From Persicitalea jodogahamensis (GTDB lineage: Bacteria; Bacteroidota; Bacteroidia; Cytophagales; Spirosomataceae), in the NCBI RefSeq assembly GCF_014651615.1, contig NZ_BMXF01000006.1, forward strand, positions 124,001 through 188,000: a stretch of DNA of 64,000 nucleotides, read 5' to 3'. Position 1 is the first letter of the stretch. Every line of letters starts with the position of its first letter. The position numbers were made by a program, and so were the translations under genes. The notes beneath the pieces are model-generated. The model did not search any database and was not told the DNA's origin. It saw only the letters and a list, made by a program, of their open reading frames with translations. Below, piece after piece: positions 52,581 to 61,667 of the stretch.

Positions 52581-53624
52581 ATGAACAATCGTCGTTCCTT
52601 TCTCCGTCTTTCAGCTCTGGCATTGCCATTTCTCAAAACCAATCGTCTTTTTGCCAAAAGCGCCCTGAATAAACCCATCGTGATCTCAACCTGGGATAGC
52701 GGCAAAATTGCGAACGGCGCGGCCTGGCCTATCCTGGAAAAAGGGGGGAAGGCGATCGATGCTGTGGAACAGGCGGGCATTGCTATCGAAAACGATATCA
52801 ACTGCTGCGTAGGGCTGGGTGGCAATCCCGACCGTGACGGTTACGTCACGCTGGATTCCTGCATCATGGATGAGAAGTCCAACTGCGGTGCAGTGGCTTT
52901 TTTGGAGCGAATCAAGCATCCTGTTTCGGTGGCCCGCAAGGTGATGGAAAACACGCCGCACGTGTTTCTGGCGGGCGTGGGAGCTCAGCAATTTGCCATC
53001 GAAAATGGTTTCAAGCTGGAACCAGAAGAACTTTCGGCGGGTGCGAAAAAGACTTACGAAAATTGGTTGAAGAAAGAGGAGTACAAACCCGTTATCAATA
53101 TTGAACTCCAACAGAATAAAGATAGCAGTGGCAAGGAAAAAGGCCACGGCCCCTTTGCCCCGGCGCGATTCGACGACGGCTCGTTCAACCACGACACCAT
53201 GGGGACCCTGGCCCTGGACGCCAGCGGCGACGTATCGGGGATGTGCACGACCAGCGGGATGGGCTTCAAGATGCGGGGCCGCGTAGGCGACTCACCCATC
53301 ATCGGGGCCGGACTGTTCGTAGATAACGAAGTAGGCGCGGCTACCTCCTCCGGTCAGGGCGAGGAAGTGATCCGGGTGTGTGGCACGCACTTGGTCGTTG
53401 AGTTCATGCGCTCAGGTTTATCTCCCTACGAGGCTTGCAAAAAAGCCGTGGAAAGAATCATCAAGCCCGACCCGGAACGCGCCAAGACTTTTCAGGTGGG
53501 TTTCATAGCAGTCAACAAGCAGGGTGAAGTAGGAGCTTATTCCATTCAGAAAGGCTTCAACTACACCGTAACCGAGAAAGGGGGGACACCTCAGGTGATC
53601 AACGCCAAGAGCCACTTTGCATAA
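52581..53624 (+). CDS. N4-(beta-N-acetylglucosaminyl)-L-asparaginase
   Basis: 347 residues. A twin-arginine-like start (NNRRSFLRLSALALPFL) suggests export. The Ntn-hydrolase core contains the self-cleavage site NHDTMGTLALD, where the threonine after Asp becomes the nucleophile, and IIGAGLFVDNEVGAATSSGQGEEV of the substrate pocket. Members (aspartylglucosaminidase/isoaspartyl peptidase group) cut the sugar-asparagine bond of glycopeptides or isoaspartyl links. INCCVGLGGNPDRDGYVTLDSCIMD favours the glycosylasparaginase branch. An envelope location fits scavenging of host or plant glycopeptides. Confidence 0.9.
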   Translation: MNNRRSFLRLSALALPFLKTNRLFAKSALNKPIVISTWDSGKIANGAAWPILEKGGKAIDAVEQAGIAIENDINCCVGLGGNPDRDGYVTLDSCIMDEKSNCGAVAFLERIKHPVSVARKVMENTPHVFLAGVGAQQFAIENGFKLEPEELSAGAKKTYENWLKKEEYKPVINIELQQNKDSSGKEKGHGPFAPARFDDGSFNHDTMGTLALDASGDVSGMCTTSGMGFKMRGRVGDSPIIGAGLFVDNEVGAATSSGQGEEVIRVCGTHLVVEFMRSGLSPYEACKKAVERIIKPDPERAKTFQVGFIAVNKQGEVGAYSIQKGFNYTVTEKGGTPQVINAKSHFA

Positions 53625-53706
53625 GGAGTGATTGATGGGCTGACGGGAACGCTCGACCAGTTAGACTCACTCTGTCGCTTAAACGCACCTTTTGACCCTT
53701 TAACCG

Positions 53707-54774
53707 TTAACCCTCTTTTACCACTTCTTCCTTGGGGGGAAACAACAGGGAAGCAATGATACTGATCGCCAGGATGGCCACAATTACGATCAGGGAATAC
53801 ATGTTGCTGAAGCCCCACTCGTGGAGTTGGTGTTCAAAAAGCATTTTCAGGCCGATAAAGGTCAACAACACGCCCAGGCCGTATTTAAGGTAGCTGAACA
53901 TATCGATGATATTAACGAGGAAGAAGAACATCGAGCGCAGCCCCATGATGGCGAATACATTGGAAAAGAAGACGATGTAAGGATCTTTGGTGATCGAGAA
54001 AATGGCGGGGATGGAATCGACGGCAAATACCACATCAGTAAAAGCGATGACGATCATAACCACAAAGAGTGGCGTGACGTAGAGCTTTTTATCGCGCTTT
54101 CGCCGCACGAAGAAATGGTCCACTACGTAGCGCTCGAACACGTTGAGATAGCGGGAAGATAACCGGACGGCAGGGTGTTTCTGCACGTCGATCCCCTCTT
54201 CTTCGTCTTTGGTGATAAGGATTTTGATGCCGGTGTACACCAGGAAGGCCCCAAAAATGTAAAGTACCCAGCTGAATTCCTGAATCAATGCTGAGCCGAG
54301 GAAAATAAAGATGAAGCGCAGGACGATTGACCCCAGGATTCCCCATACCAGTACTTTCTTGTAATAAATCTCCCGGACGCCAAAAGAGTTGAAAATTAGG
54401 ATAAATACAAAGATATTATCCACCGAAAGGGAGTACTCCACCAAATATCCCGTAAGATATTCCAGGGCCATGTTGTTCTGAAAAACAGTCAGGGCAGATT
54501 CGAAATCGGTAGGCAAAACCAGGTTGGGATAATAGATGCTTTTTACGGCGGCCAGGTGGGACGGGTCGCTGATGTCATGTACCCAATGTCCGTAAAAGCG
54601 CAGAAAAATGTAAAAGCCCAGCGCAAGAGCCACCCACACAGCACTCCACGAGGCGGCCTCTTTAAACTTGACAATGTGGCTGGTTGACTTACGGTTGAAT
54701 GCTCCCAGGTCGAGCATCATGACCAGAATGACAAAAACCGTAAATCCGGCAAAAAATATGACTTCGCTTGACAT
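53707..54774 (-). CDS. TerC-family membrane protein
   Basis: 355 residues, about nine membrane helices. The family signatures are EYSLSVDNIFVFILIF and VIAFTDVVFAVDSIPAIFSI, both with buried acidic residues that probably bind a metal ion. TerC/Alx proteins are linked to tellurite resistance and manganese export; in this phylum the role is not established. It is read from a divergent region of 170 bases facing the MacB-type permease gene; I found no yybP-ykoY riboswitch in that region. Confidence 0.9.
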   Translation of the reverse strand: MSSEVIFFAGFTVFVILVMMLDLGAFNRKSTSHIVKFKEAASWSAVWVALALGFYIFLRFYGHWVHDISDPSHLAAVKSIYYPNLVLPTDFESALTVFQNNMALEYLTGYLVEYSLSVDNIFVFILIFNSFGVREIYYKKVLVWGILGSIVLRFIFIFLGSALIQEFSWVLYIFGAFLVYTGIKILITKDEEEGIDVQKHPAVRLSSRYLNVFERYVVDHFFVRRKRDKKLYVTPLFVVMIVIAFTDVVFAVDSIPAIFSITKDPYIVFFSNVFAIMGLRSMFFFLVNIIDMFSYLKYGLGVLLTFIGLKMLFEHQLHEWGFSNMYSLIVIVAILAISIIASLLFPPKEEVVKEG

Positions 54775-54944
54775 GAATTCGTGCAGTGATGAATGATACT
54801 AAACAACAAAATAAGTGATTAATTCCCACATACAACCGCCCAGCTTGCCACTTATCCTTTTTGTTTTGCGGCTTTGCGCTGGGTTTTTAACTTTTGCTAT
54901 ATCATTTTGGTTAGCCCTATACTTTTCCGTCAGAAATCAACCCT

Positions 54945-56189
54945 ATGAAATTCATCCGACAAATCCTTGAAAGCTTTCGCTTCGCCTGGCAGGCTTTGCG
55001 GGGGAACCTCACGCGCACCATCCTGTCTTTGTTGGGCGTCACGGTGGGTATTTTTGCCATTGTGGCTGTGTTTACCATTGTCGATTCGCTCGAACGCAAC
55101 ATTAAGGAAAGCATGAGCTTTATCGGCGACAAAGTGATCTATGTGCAGAAATGGCCGTGGGGGTTCGGCAATGGCGAGTACGCCTGGTGGCGATATTTTC
55201 AGTGGCCTGACCCCAGTTACCGTGAGTACAAGTACCTGTACGACAACCTGGAAAACGCCAGTGCGGTGGCCATTATGGATTTCAAGGGGAATGCCACTGT
55301 CAAGAATGGCTCTAACAGTATGAACGCGCTGATTCAGGGGATTTCCTACAACTACAACGAAATCTCGGATATAACCATCGCCGACGGACGTTACTTTTCA
55401 CCCATCGAAACTGATGCCGGTCGGCAGGTAGCTATCATTGGTGCCGACATCGCCGAGACCTTATTTCCCGGTGGCAATCCCCTGGGCAAAGAGTTCAAAC
55501 TGGCGGGCAACCGTTTTGTGGTAGCGGGCGTGCAGGAAAAGAAAGGAGAAAGCCTGATCGAGTTTGGCGGACCACCCGACACCAAGTGCTTTATCCCTTA
55601 CAATGCGTTCGCCAAACTTTTCCAGTCGGGCCGACCCAACCCCGATATCGTGGTGAAGGGTTACGAGTCGGACGAGGGCCTGTACGAAGTGGAGGCCGAG
55701 GTTACGGGACTGATGCGTACCATTCGGGGCATTAAGCCCCGCGACGATAATAATTTTTCGATCAACCGCCCCGAAGCTGCTGCTCAGGCCATTTCGGGCT
55801 TGTTTGGCGTGTTGACATTAGCGGGCTGGGTCATTGGTAGTTTCTCGATTCTGGTGGGGGGCTTTGGTATCGCCAATATTATGTTTGTATCGGTGAAAGA
55901 GCGCACCAATCTTATCGGAATCCAGAAATCGCTGGGAGCCAAGAATTACTTCATCCTTTGCCAGTTTTTGTTTGAGGCAGTAATGCTGAGTCTGGTGGGT
56001 GGACTCGTGGGAATTTTCATTGTGTATTTGCTCACTTTTATGCCTCTGGGTAGTTTAGAGGTCGTTTTGTTGCCCAAAAATGTTGCTCTGGGTTTGGGTG
56101 TTTCCAGTGTCATCGGTATTCTGTCGGGAATTGTGCCCGCCATGCTCGCCGCCCGCATGGATCCCGTGGAAGCGATCCGGGCGAAGTGA
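54945..56189 (+). CDS. Orphan MacB-type ABC permease
   Basis: 414 residues. One helix at the N-terminus (NLTRTILSLLGVTVGIFAIVAVFTIVD), a large extracytoplasmic MacB-PCD domain (about 50-270, including VIYVQKWPWGFGNG) and three C-terminal helices (from GVLTLAGWVIGSFSILVGGFGI), with the FtsX-type block VKERTNLIGIQKSLGAKN. No ATPase or fusion protein lies next to it, so the ATPase must come from elsewhere or this copy works alone. In Bacteroidota such permeases often act with a gliding or antimicrobial efflux set. Confidence 0.88.
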   Translation: MKFIRQILESFRFAWQALRGNLTRTILSLLGVTVGIFAIVAVFTIVDSLERNIKESMSFIGDKVIYVQKWPWGFGNGEYAWWRYFQWPDPSYREYKYLYDNLENASAVAIMDFKGNATVKNGSNSMNALIQGISYNYNEISDITIADGRYFSPIETDAGRQVAIIGADIAETLFPGGNPLGKEFKLAGNRFVVAGVQEKKGESLIEFGGPPDTKCFIPYNAFAKLFQSGRPNPDIVVKGYESDEGLYEVEAEVTGLMRTIRGIKPRDDNNFSINRPEAAAQAISGLFGVLTLAGWVIGSFSILVGGFGIANIMFVSVKERTNLIGIQKSLGAKNYFILCQFLFEAVMLSLVGGLVGIFIVYLLTFMPLGSLEVVLLPKNVALGLGVSSVIGILSGIVPAMLAARMDPVEAIRAK

Positions 56190-56233
56190 TTACTTGGAAT
56201 AATGGGGGCAAATGTGGAGTTTTGTTTTTTTTG

Positions 56234-56320
56234 AAGGCACAAAGCTGCAAAACGACAAACCCACAATGTTTTTTAGAACCCATACGAAACTTTGTCGCTT
56301 TGTTACTTTGTCGCTTAATG
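56234..56320. repeat. Short repeat family, second copy
   Basis: ACAAAGCTGCAAAACGACAA here matches the region near 36228-36250 (20 of 23 positions). Further on, ACTTTGTCGCTT occurs twice in tandem (about 56291-56318), the inverse of the same theme. No gene is in this interval. Confidence 0.4.
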
Positions 56321-56346
56321 TCTAAACTCCTCAAAACAGCACCACC

Positions 56347-56826
56347 ATGCGTAAATGGGTCATACTTGGAATCTTTCTGCTGATCGTATTCGGTATATTC
56401 TACTATCTCACCTTCGGCTATTATAGCGAAGGGAAGCGCGGAGGATTTGTCATAAAGCTCAGCAAACGTGGCTTTGTCTTCAAAACCCACGAAGGCGTAT
56501 TGAACGTCGGCGGTTTGTTTGAAGGAGGGGGGACGCTCAGTGCCAACCAGTGGGATTTTTCGGTCGATGCGGATAATGAAGCGGCGGTTTCCAAACTTGA
56601 AGAAGGCATCAAAACCGGGCGCCGGGTTTCGCTTACCTACGAAGAGAAATTCTTTATATTACCCTGGAATGGCGACACCAAGTACTTCATAACCAATGTA
56701 GAACTGCTGGATACTCCCGTCATGCCGCAGCAAAATCCCATGTACCAGCAGCAGCCTCAGCAACAGCAGTTGCCGCCCCCGGCGCCCGTTGAGCAACAGC
56801 GCGCGGATAGTACGGCGGTATTTTAA
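56347..56826 (+). CDS. Small single-span protein with a Gln/Pro-rich tail
   Basis: 159 residues. Opens with one membrane helix (WVILGIFLLIVFGIFYYLTFGYY), then a mixed soluble domain with RGGFVIKLSKRGFVFKTHEGVL and LTYEEKFFILPWNGDTKYFITNVE, and a tail rich in Gln and Pro (residues about 130-150). Homologues in databases are, from memory, sometimes named 6-phosphogluconate dehydrogenase, which nothing in this sequence supports. Function unknown. Its stop codon overlaps the convergent SUI1 stop by four bases. Confidence 0.75.
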   Translation: MRKWVILGIFLLIVFGIFYYLTFGYYSEGKRGGFVIKLSKRGFVFKTHEGVLNVGGLFEGGGTLSANQWDFSVDADNEAAVSKLEEGIKTGRRVSLTYEEKFFILPWNGDTKYFITNVELLDTPVMPQQNPMYQQQPQQQQLPPPAPVEQQRADSTAVF

Positions 56827-57158
56827 CCCCCTGCCTTCTTGGCTTTGTAGCCTTTGTTCTGCAACCAAGTAACCACTTTGTCGCGGTGATCGCCCTGGAT
56901 GAGAATTTCGTAATCCTTAGCGGTACCGCCGCTGCCGCAGGCCGTTTTCAATTGCTTGCCAAGGGCTTCCATGTCGGCCATCGTTCCCACAAATCCTTTT
57001 ACCGCAGTCACAACTTTGCCCCCGCCTTTTCGGTCGAGCCACACGCGCAGGTCTTGCTGCGCCGGAGGTAACGTCTCGGGTTCATCGCCGTCGTTGGTTT
57101 GAAACTCAAAATTCGGGTCGGTGGAATAGACAATCCCGGCGCGGTTCTTTTTGGACAT
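56823..57158 (-). CDS. SUI1/YciH-type translation initiation factor-like protein
   Basis: 111 residues with a C-terminal eIF1/SUI1 domain: RVWLDRKGGGKVVTAVKGFVG, LGKQLKTACGSGGTAKDYEILIQGDHRDKVVTWL. The N-terminal region is acidic with no known fold. YciH-like proteins in bacteria resemble eukaryotic eIF1 and may affect start-codon choice under stress. It overlaps the preceding gene by four bases at their stops. A terminator hairpin lies upstream at 57259-57303. Confidence 0.88.
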   Translation of the reverse strand: MSKKNRAGIVYSTDPNFEFQTNDGDEPETLPPAQQDLRVWLDRKGGGKVVTAVKGFVGTMADMEALGKQLKTACGSGGTAKDYEILIQGDHRDKVVTWLQNKGYKAKKAGG

Positions 57159-57258
57159 ACTATCTCGGTTTTTTTACAAAAAAAGCTGAGCGTCAAAATC
57201 TGATAATTTCCCGACAAATCAAAAATTCTTTTTGGTGAAGGAATAGCTGCCCAAAAGC

Positions 57259-57303
57259 AAAAAAGCGCGGGCTTCCCCGATAGAGAGATGCCCGCGCTTT
57301 TTT
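57259..57303. terminator. Terminator of the TonB receptor gene
   Basis: AAAAAAGCGCGGGC pairs perfectly with GCCCGCGCTTTTTT (57259-57272 with 57290-57303). It lies some 55 bases past the receptor stop codon on the minus strand, so it closes that gene. Confidence 0.88.
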
Positions 57304-57359
57304 AGTAAAAGGAAACCTCAGGTACAGACCGTAACCAAGCCTACCGTAAAAACCAGCCC

Positions 57360-60300
57360 CTAGTTCAATAATTCGTCGAACGTCAGCGAGATGTAGTACA
57401 TCGAGCCCACCGACGCGCTGCCGTAGGCCTGTACGTAAGGCTTACCAAAGAGGTTGGTGCCACCCACCTTCACGATAGATTTTATGCCGGGCATTTTGAG
57501 ACTTACCTGCGCATCCAGGTTGTTGATGGCCTTTACCGTCGTGTTAGTGAAGAGGTCGACTACATCGGCGCTGGTGGGCTGCACAAAGCCTGATTCCCAC
57601 ACGAAGGCATCCTGGTGGCGGAAGGAAGCGTTGAATCCGACGCGGTTGGAACTACCGATGCGGCGGCCAATTTTCAAGTTGTAGCGGTACTTGGGCGTGT
57701 TGAAGCCCGCATACTGCTGCTCAGGCGTTATTACGAAATTTTGCAGTTCGTTATTGGCCATATTGGCTCCCACAAAGTACCCCTTCGCCAGCGAGTAGTC
57801 CGCGCTGATGGCAAAGCCCTGCACGTTGATTTTCTCGTTGGTGTTGGCGGGGCGCGAGTAAGCTACGCGGGTACTGGCGCTGCTCACGCCCGACTCGATC
57901 GGTAGGCCCGGTGCGGCGGGTGCGGTCGGTACTACAATGATCGTTCCTCCAATGAAATTGGTGTATTGGCTGAAATAATAGTAGGCGTCTACAAATAGCT
58001 TCTTGGCGATGATTCCCTTGTAGCCAATCTCGTAGGAAGCAATCCGCTCGGGTTTGAGCGCCGGAGCTTGGTACTTGGGAGCTTTGGCGAGGGCAAAAGC
58101 AGGGGCGACCTGCGTTACGGTGGCCTGTAAGTTCTGTTGTAATGCTCCTGGTAACGCTCCTGCCACCCCCTGCTGAATGGCCGCTGCGATCGCCTGCGGA
58201 TTATTGGGGATTTGTCCGGCAGCAACCCCGGCGTTGACTTGCGCCGTAACGCCGGCCGTTACTTGCTGGGTTATGGCCGCTGTGGCGTATTGCGTGGCAG
58301 CCTGAATAATGCTGGGATCGCTGGCAATCAGGCTTTTAAGATAGTCCGGGTCTAGGTTCTGGCGCAGAATTCCATTTCCCAGATTATAGCGCTGATTGAA
58401 TTCGGGTAAGCCACCGATCAGGATGGCATTGGGCGTCTGCAGGTCGATGTACTGATTCTGGGTGGTGGGAATGCGGAAGCCCGACTGGTACGATAGCCGG
58501 ATGTTGTTGTTGCCGAAAGTCGTCACCGCCGACATGCGGGGGGTAAACTGGCCGTCGAAGTTCTGGTTTTTGTCGTAGCGCAGCGAACCCGTGAGTTTCA
58601 GGTGGTCCTGGAAAACAGATTTGCTGGCCTGCGCAAAAGCGCCGTACTCCGTGATACCAATAGTTCCGTTGCGACCATCCTTGGTGTCGGCGAAGAGTGT
58701 GCCGTTGGAGCGCAACTGGTACTGCCGTACGTTCGCCCCGACAAGTAAGTCGACGACTTTAATCTGGTTTTTGAAGTTATAAAGTCCTTCGGCGTGATAC
58801 AGGTTCGTCTTGTCGGTGAAGTTACTACCTCCTTGCGAAATCGGGGTGCTGCGCCATTTGTCGAGTGAAGCGGCGAAGGCTTCTGACCCTGGCGCTGGCA
58901 TGCTTTGGTCAGAAAAGTTGCGGGCGGCGATAAGTGCCTGATCCTGGGCTACCCCAGCTTGCCGGGCTTGCAGGAATGCGACCGCGTACGTTCCAAACCA
59001 GGTAGCGTGGTCCGTAGCTTCGTTGAGCATGGAGATGGCCGCCAGGCCGGCCAGGTAGGAGCCACCTGAGCGCTCCTGCGTAGTGTAGGCACGGAGGGTG
59101 AAATTATCACCTCGAAGTTCCAGTTTGCCCTGAGTGATATTGAAGTTTCGCAGGGAGTAGCGGCCGGTTCCCGTATAAACCGTAGTCCCCGAGCCGTAGT
59201 TGACCTGCGCCACAGCCTCGATTTTGTCATTGATGCGGTAATGCAGGGCCAGATTCGATTTGAAAGATTTGGTGTTGTAGTCAACCAGGTCCCTTTCATA
59301 ATATCCCGTCCGGCTTACATTCACATCCGGCAGTAGTCCCAGCGCCGCCGCAGGAATCAGGTTCCGGGTAACCAGTGACTGTCCTACCGTGCGGAGATTG
59401 GCCTGCACCTCATCGCCGTAGATATTCATCCCGTCGTAGTCATTGTCAACCCCCGCGCCTCGTGTGCCATCCTGGACGCCGCCCACGTTTAGATTGGTGT
59501 AGTCGGTGGCCTGCCAGTCCTGGGCCTGAATGTAAGAGAGATTTACCTTGAAGGCGAATTTGTTATTGAAAGCCTTAGCGTAGCGGATGCTGCCGTCATA
59601 AAAGGGAGTCGTGACCACATCGCGATTGCTGGCGCTCATGACGCCCGTCTTCACCGCCGCGCTCAGCCCCTGATACAGAAATGGGCTCTTGCTGTTCATA
59701 AGTACCAAACCATTGATGGCATTGGGTCCATAAAGGGCCGAGGCCGCGCCCGGCAGTACATCCACGCTTTCCAGATCCAGTTCGGGAATGCCCACGATGT
59801 TGTCAATCGGGAAATTCAGGCCAGGCGCGGAGTTATCCATGCCATCGATCATCTGCACCGTGCGGGGATTGCCCGTGGCGCCGAAGCCACGCATGTTAAT
59901 GGATTTGAACAGCAGCCCCTGGGTAGTCATGTCGATACCTTTAAGGTTGGCCAGGCCATCGTAGAAACTGGCCGCAGGTGTGTTTTGAATAGCTCTGATA
60001 TCCATGCGCTCTACCGCTACGGGCGACTGCAGAATGCTCTCTTCCACCCGCGAGGCCGACACTATCACTTCCTGACCCATAATGGCCTGCTCGGCCAGGC
60101 TTACGGCGATGTTGGTTTGGTTGTTGCCCACGGCAACCTCCTGGGTTTCGTAGCCTACCGAGGTGATCACCAGCGTGAAGGGTGGCGTGGTAGTCGTGTT
60201 GAATTCGAATTTGCCGTCGCCGTCGGTGATGGTCCCGATCACTTTTCCTTTCACCTGAACGCTGACGCCAATCAGGCCTTCTTTGGTAGCGGCATCCGTT

Positions 60301-60413
60301 ACTTTTCCGGTTACTTTTGTGGATGCATCCTGGCCAAAGGCCAGCGAACCAAGTGTGAGCACGAGTAGGAGTGTGGTGGCAAGCCGTGCATTTTTTGTAA
60401 ATAGTTTGTTCAT
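57360..60413 (-). CDS. TonB-dependent receptor with CarboxypepD-reg-like N-terminal domain
   Basis: 1017 residues from ATG 60413 (MNKLFTKNARLATTLL); a TTG three codons earlier is less likely. Signal peptide to about 30, carboxypeptidase regulatory-like domain (TGKVTDAATKEGLIGVSVQVKG), plug domain with EVIVSASRVEESI and NMRGFGATGNPRTVQMIDGM, and a beta-barrel ending in YYISLTFDELLN with a terminal aromatic/hydrophobic signature. The receptor takes up a large substrate through the outer membrane using TonB energy. No SusD homologue is adjacent. Residues about 701-778 form an Ala/Gln-rich insertion. The substrate is not known. Confidence 0.92.
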   Translation of the reverse strand: MNKLFTKNARLATTLLLVLTLGSLAFGQDASTKVTGKVTDAATKEGLIGVSVQVKGKVIGTITDGDGKFEFNTTTTPPFTLVITSVGYETQEVAVGNNQTNIAVSLAEQAIMGQEVIVSASRVEESILQSPVAVERMDIRAIQNTPAASFYDGLANLKGIDMTTQGLLFKSINMRGFGATGNPRTVQMIDGMDNSAPGLNFPIDNIVGIPELDLESVDVLPGAASALYGPNAINGLVLMNSKSPFLYQGLSAAVKTGVMSASNRDVVTTPFYDGSIRYAKAFNNKFAFKVNLSYIQAQDWQATDYTNLNVGGVQDGTRGAGVDNDYDGMNIYGDEVQANLRTVGQSLVTRNLIPAAALGLLPDVNVSRTGYYERDLVDYNTKSFKSNLALHYRINDKIEAVAQVNYGSGTTVYTGTGRYSLRNFNITQGKLELRGDNFTLRAYTTQERSGGSYLAGLAAISMLNEATDHATWFGTYAVAFLQARQAGVAQDQALIAARNFSDQSMPAPGSEAFAASLDKWRSTPISQGGSNFTDKTNLYHAEGLYNFKNQIKVVDLLVGANVRQYQLRSNGTLFADTKDGRNGTIGITEYGAFAQASKSVFQDHLKLTGSLRYDKNQNFDGQFTPRMSAVTTFGNNNIRLSYQSGFRIPTTQNQYIDLQTPNAILIGGLPEFNQRYNLGNGILRQNLDPDYLKSLIASDPSIIQAATQYATAAITQQVTAGVTAQVNAGVAAGQIPNNPQAIAAAIQQGVAGALPGALQQNLQATVTQVAPAFALAKAPKYQAPALKPERIASYEIGYKGIIAKKLFVDAYYYFSQYTNFIGGTIIVVPTAPAAPGLPIESGVSSASTRVAYSRPANTNEKINVQGFAISADYSLAKGYFVGANMANNELQNFVITPEQQYAGFNTPKYRYNLKIGRRIGSSNRVGFNASFRHQDAFVWESGFVQPTSADVVDLFTNTTVKAINNLDAQVSLKMPGIKSIVKVGGTNLFGKPYVQAYGSASVGSMYYISLTFDELLN

Positions 60414-60534
60414 CTTTTTCAAATTGGATGGTGTTTTTTAATGGGCTGATGATTTTATACTAATTTGAACGTAATAATATCGAATAGTAACGTCTCCGTC
60501 CAATTTTTTCTTTTTATTATCAAAAAATTACAAT

Positions 60535-61623
60535 TTGTGCCTTTCTTGCATCCAACGAATCATCCTTAATTCTGCTTTGCGCTTGGTGCTTACCTTCATC
60601 TCCCTGATATGCCTGGCTCTTGGACCGGAAAAAGATGCTTGTGGCCAGTCGGTGATTACGGTGCCCTATGCGAAACCAATTCCGAATCCATTACCCGATT
60701 ATGCGCTGACAAGTACTTGGGCCGCCTTGCCTGAGGTGGCGGACGCTGCCGATCGTGTACCGTTGCGCTCCGATTTTGAGGATCAGCAAGCCAGCGCACG
60801 CGCTGATGTCTTTTTCATTTATCCCACTACCTACGTTCAGTCTCCCGACGGCCGGTTTCCCTGGAACGCCAGCCTGGCCGACTCCGCTCTGAATCTCGCC
60901 ACTGACGAAAGTACCATTCTCAACCAGGCCTCCGTATTCAACGGCTCATGCCGGGTGTATGCGCCCCGCTACCGGCAGGCGCACTTTTACGCTTTCCTGA
61001 CCCCAAATAATGACGATAAGGTCCAGGCGCTGAATTTTGCCTACGCCGACGTTCGGACTGCTTTTGAATATTATCTGCAGCATTACAATCAGGGACGCCC
61101 CATCGTCATTGCCGCCCACAGTCAGGGGACGCTCCATGCCGTCAGGCTGATGAAGGAATTTTTCGACAATAAGCCGCTGGGTGACCAGCTCGTGGTAGCC
61201 TACCTCATTGGGATGCCCGTTCAGCCCGACGAATTCAGGACAATTCCGCCGGGTGGCGCGCCTGGCCAGACCCGGTGTTTCGTATCGTGGCGTACTTTTG
61301 CCAAGAACTACTATCCCGACTGGTACCAAAAGGAAGTGAATACCGCCGTCTGTACCAATCCGCTTTCCTGGAAGACCGACGATGCCTATGTTTCGCAAAA
61401 GGAAAATCTGGGTGGGGTAGGTTTGAAGTACACCTACTACCCTCAACTTGCCGATGCGCAGTGCCACGAAGGACTCTTGTGGATCAGCAAACCATACATT
61501 AAGGGCCGTGCCTTTATCAGCAACAAAAACTGGCACAACGCCGACATCAATTTATTTTGGGCCAATGTGCGGCAGAACGTACAGACCCGAATCGACGCTT
61601 TTATCAGTAAAGAAAAGCAGTAG
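60535..61623 (+). CDS. DUF3089-family alpha/beta hydrolase
   Basis: 362 residues; no ATG occurs near the start, so a TTG at 60535 is used, with later TTG/GTG codons (60577-60586) also possible. A hydrophobic start (LRLVLTFISLICLALG) suggests export. The core contains ADVFFIYPTTY, nucleophile region IVIAAHSQGTLHAVRL (SxSxG type: AHSQG), and PVQPDEF, which fit the lipase-like DUF3089 family. Substrate unknown. The divergent region of 121 bases with the TonB receptor gene has no exact -7 box that I can name with confidence. Confidence 0.78.
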   Translation: MCLSCIQRIILNSALRLVLTFISLICLALGPEKDACGQSVITVPYAKPIPNPLPDYALTSTWAALPEVADAADRVPLRSDFEDQQASARADVFFIYPTTYVQSPDGRFPWNASLADSALNLATDESTILNQASVFNGSCRVYAPRYRQAHFYAFLTPNNDDKVQALNFAYADVRTAFEYYLQHYNQGRPIVIAAHSQGTLHAVRLMKEFFDNKPLGDQLVVAYLIGMPVQPDEFRTIPPGGAPGQTRCFVSWRTFAKNYYPDWYQKEVNTAVCTNPLSWKTDDAYVSQKENLGGVGLKYTYYPQLADAQCHEGLLWISKPYIKGRAFISNKNWHNADINLFWANVRQNVQTRIDAFISKEKQ

Positions 61624-61667
61624 ATTTGTTTTAAACTTAAAATGTCATCCTCAAAGCTATCAACTTC

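Noticed and set aside
54775-54944. Manganese (yybP-ykoY) riboswitch before the TerC gene
   Set aside because: TerC genes are often controlled this way, but I found no recognisable core motif in the region.
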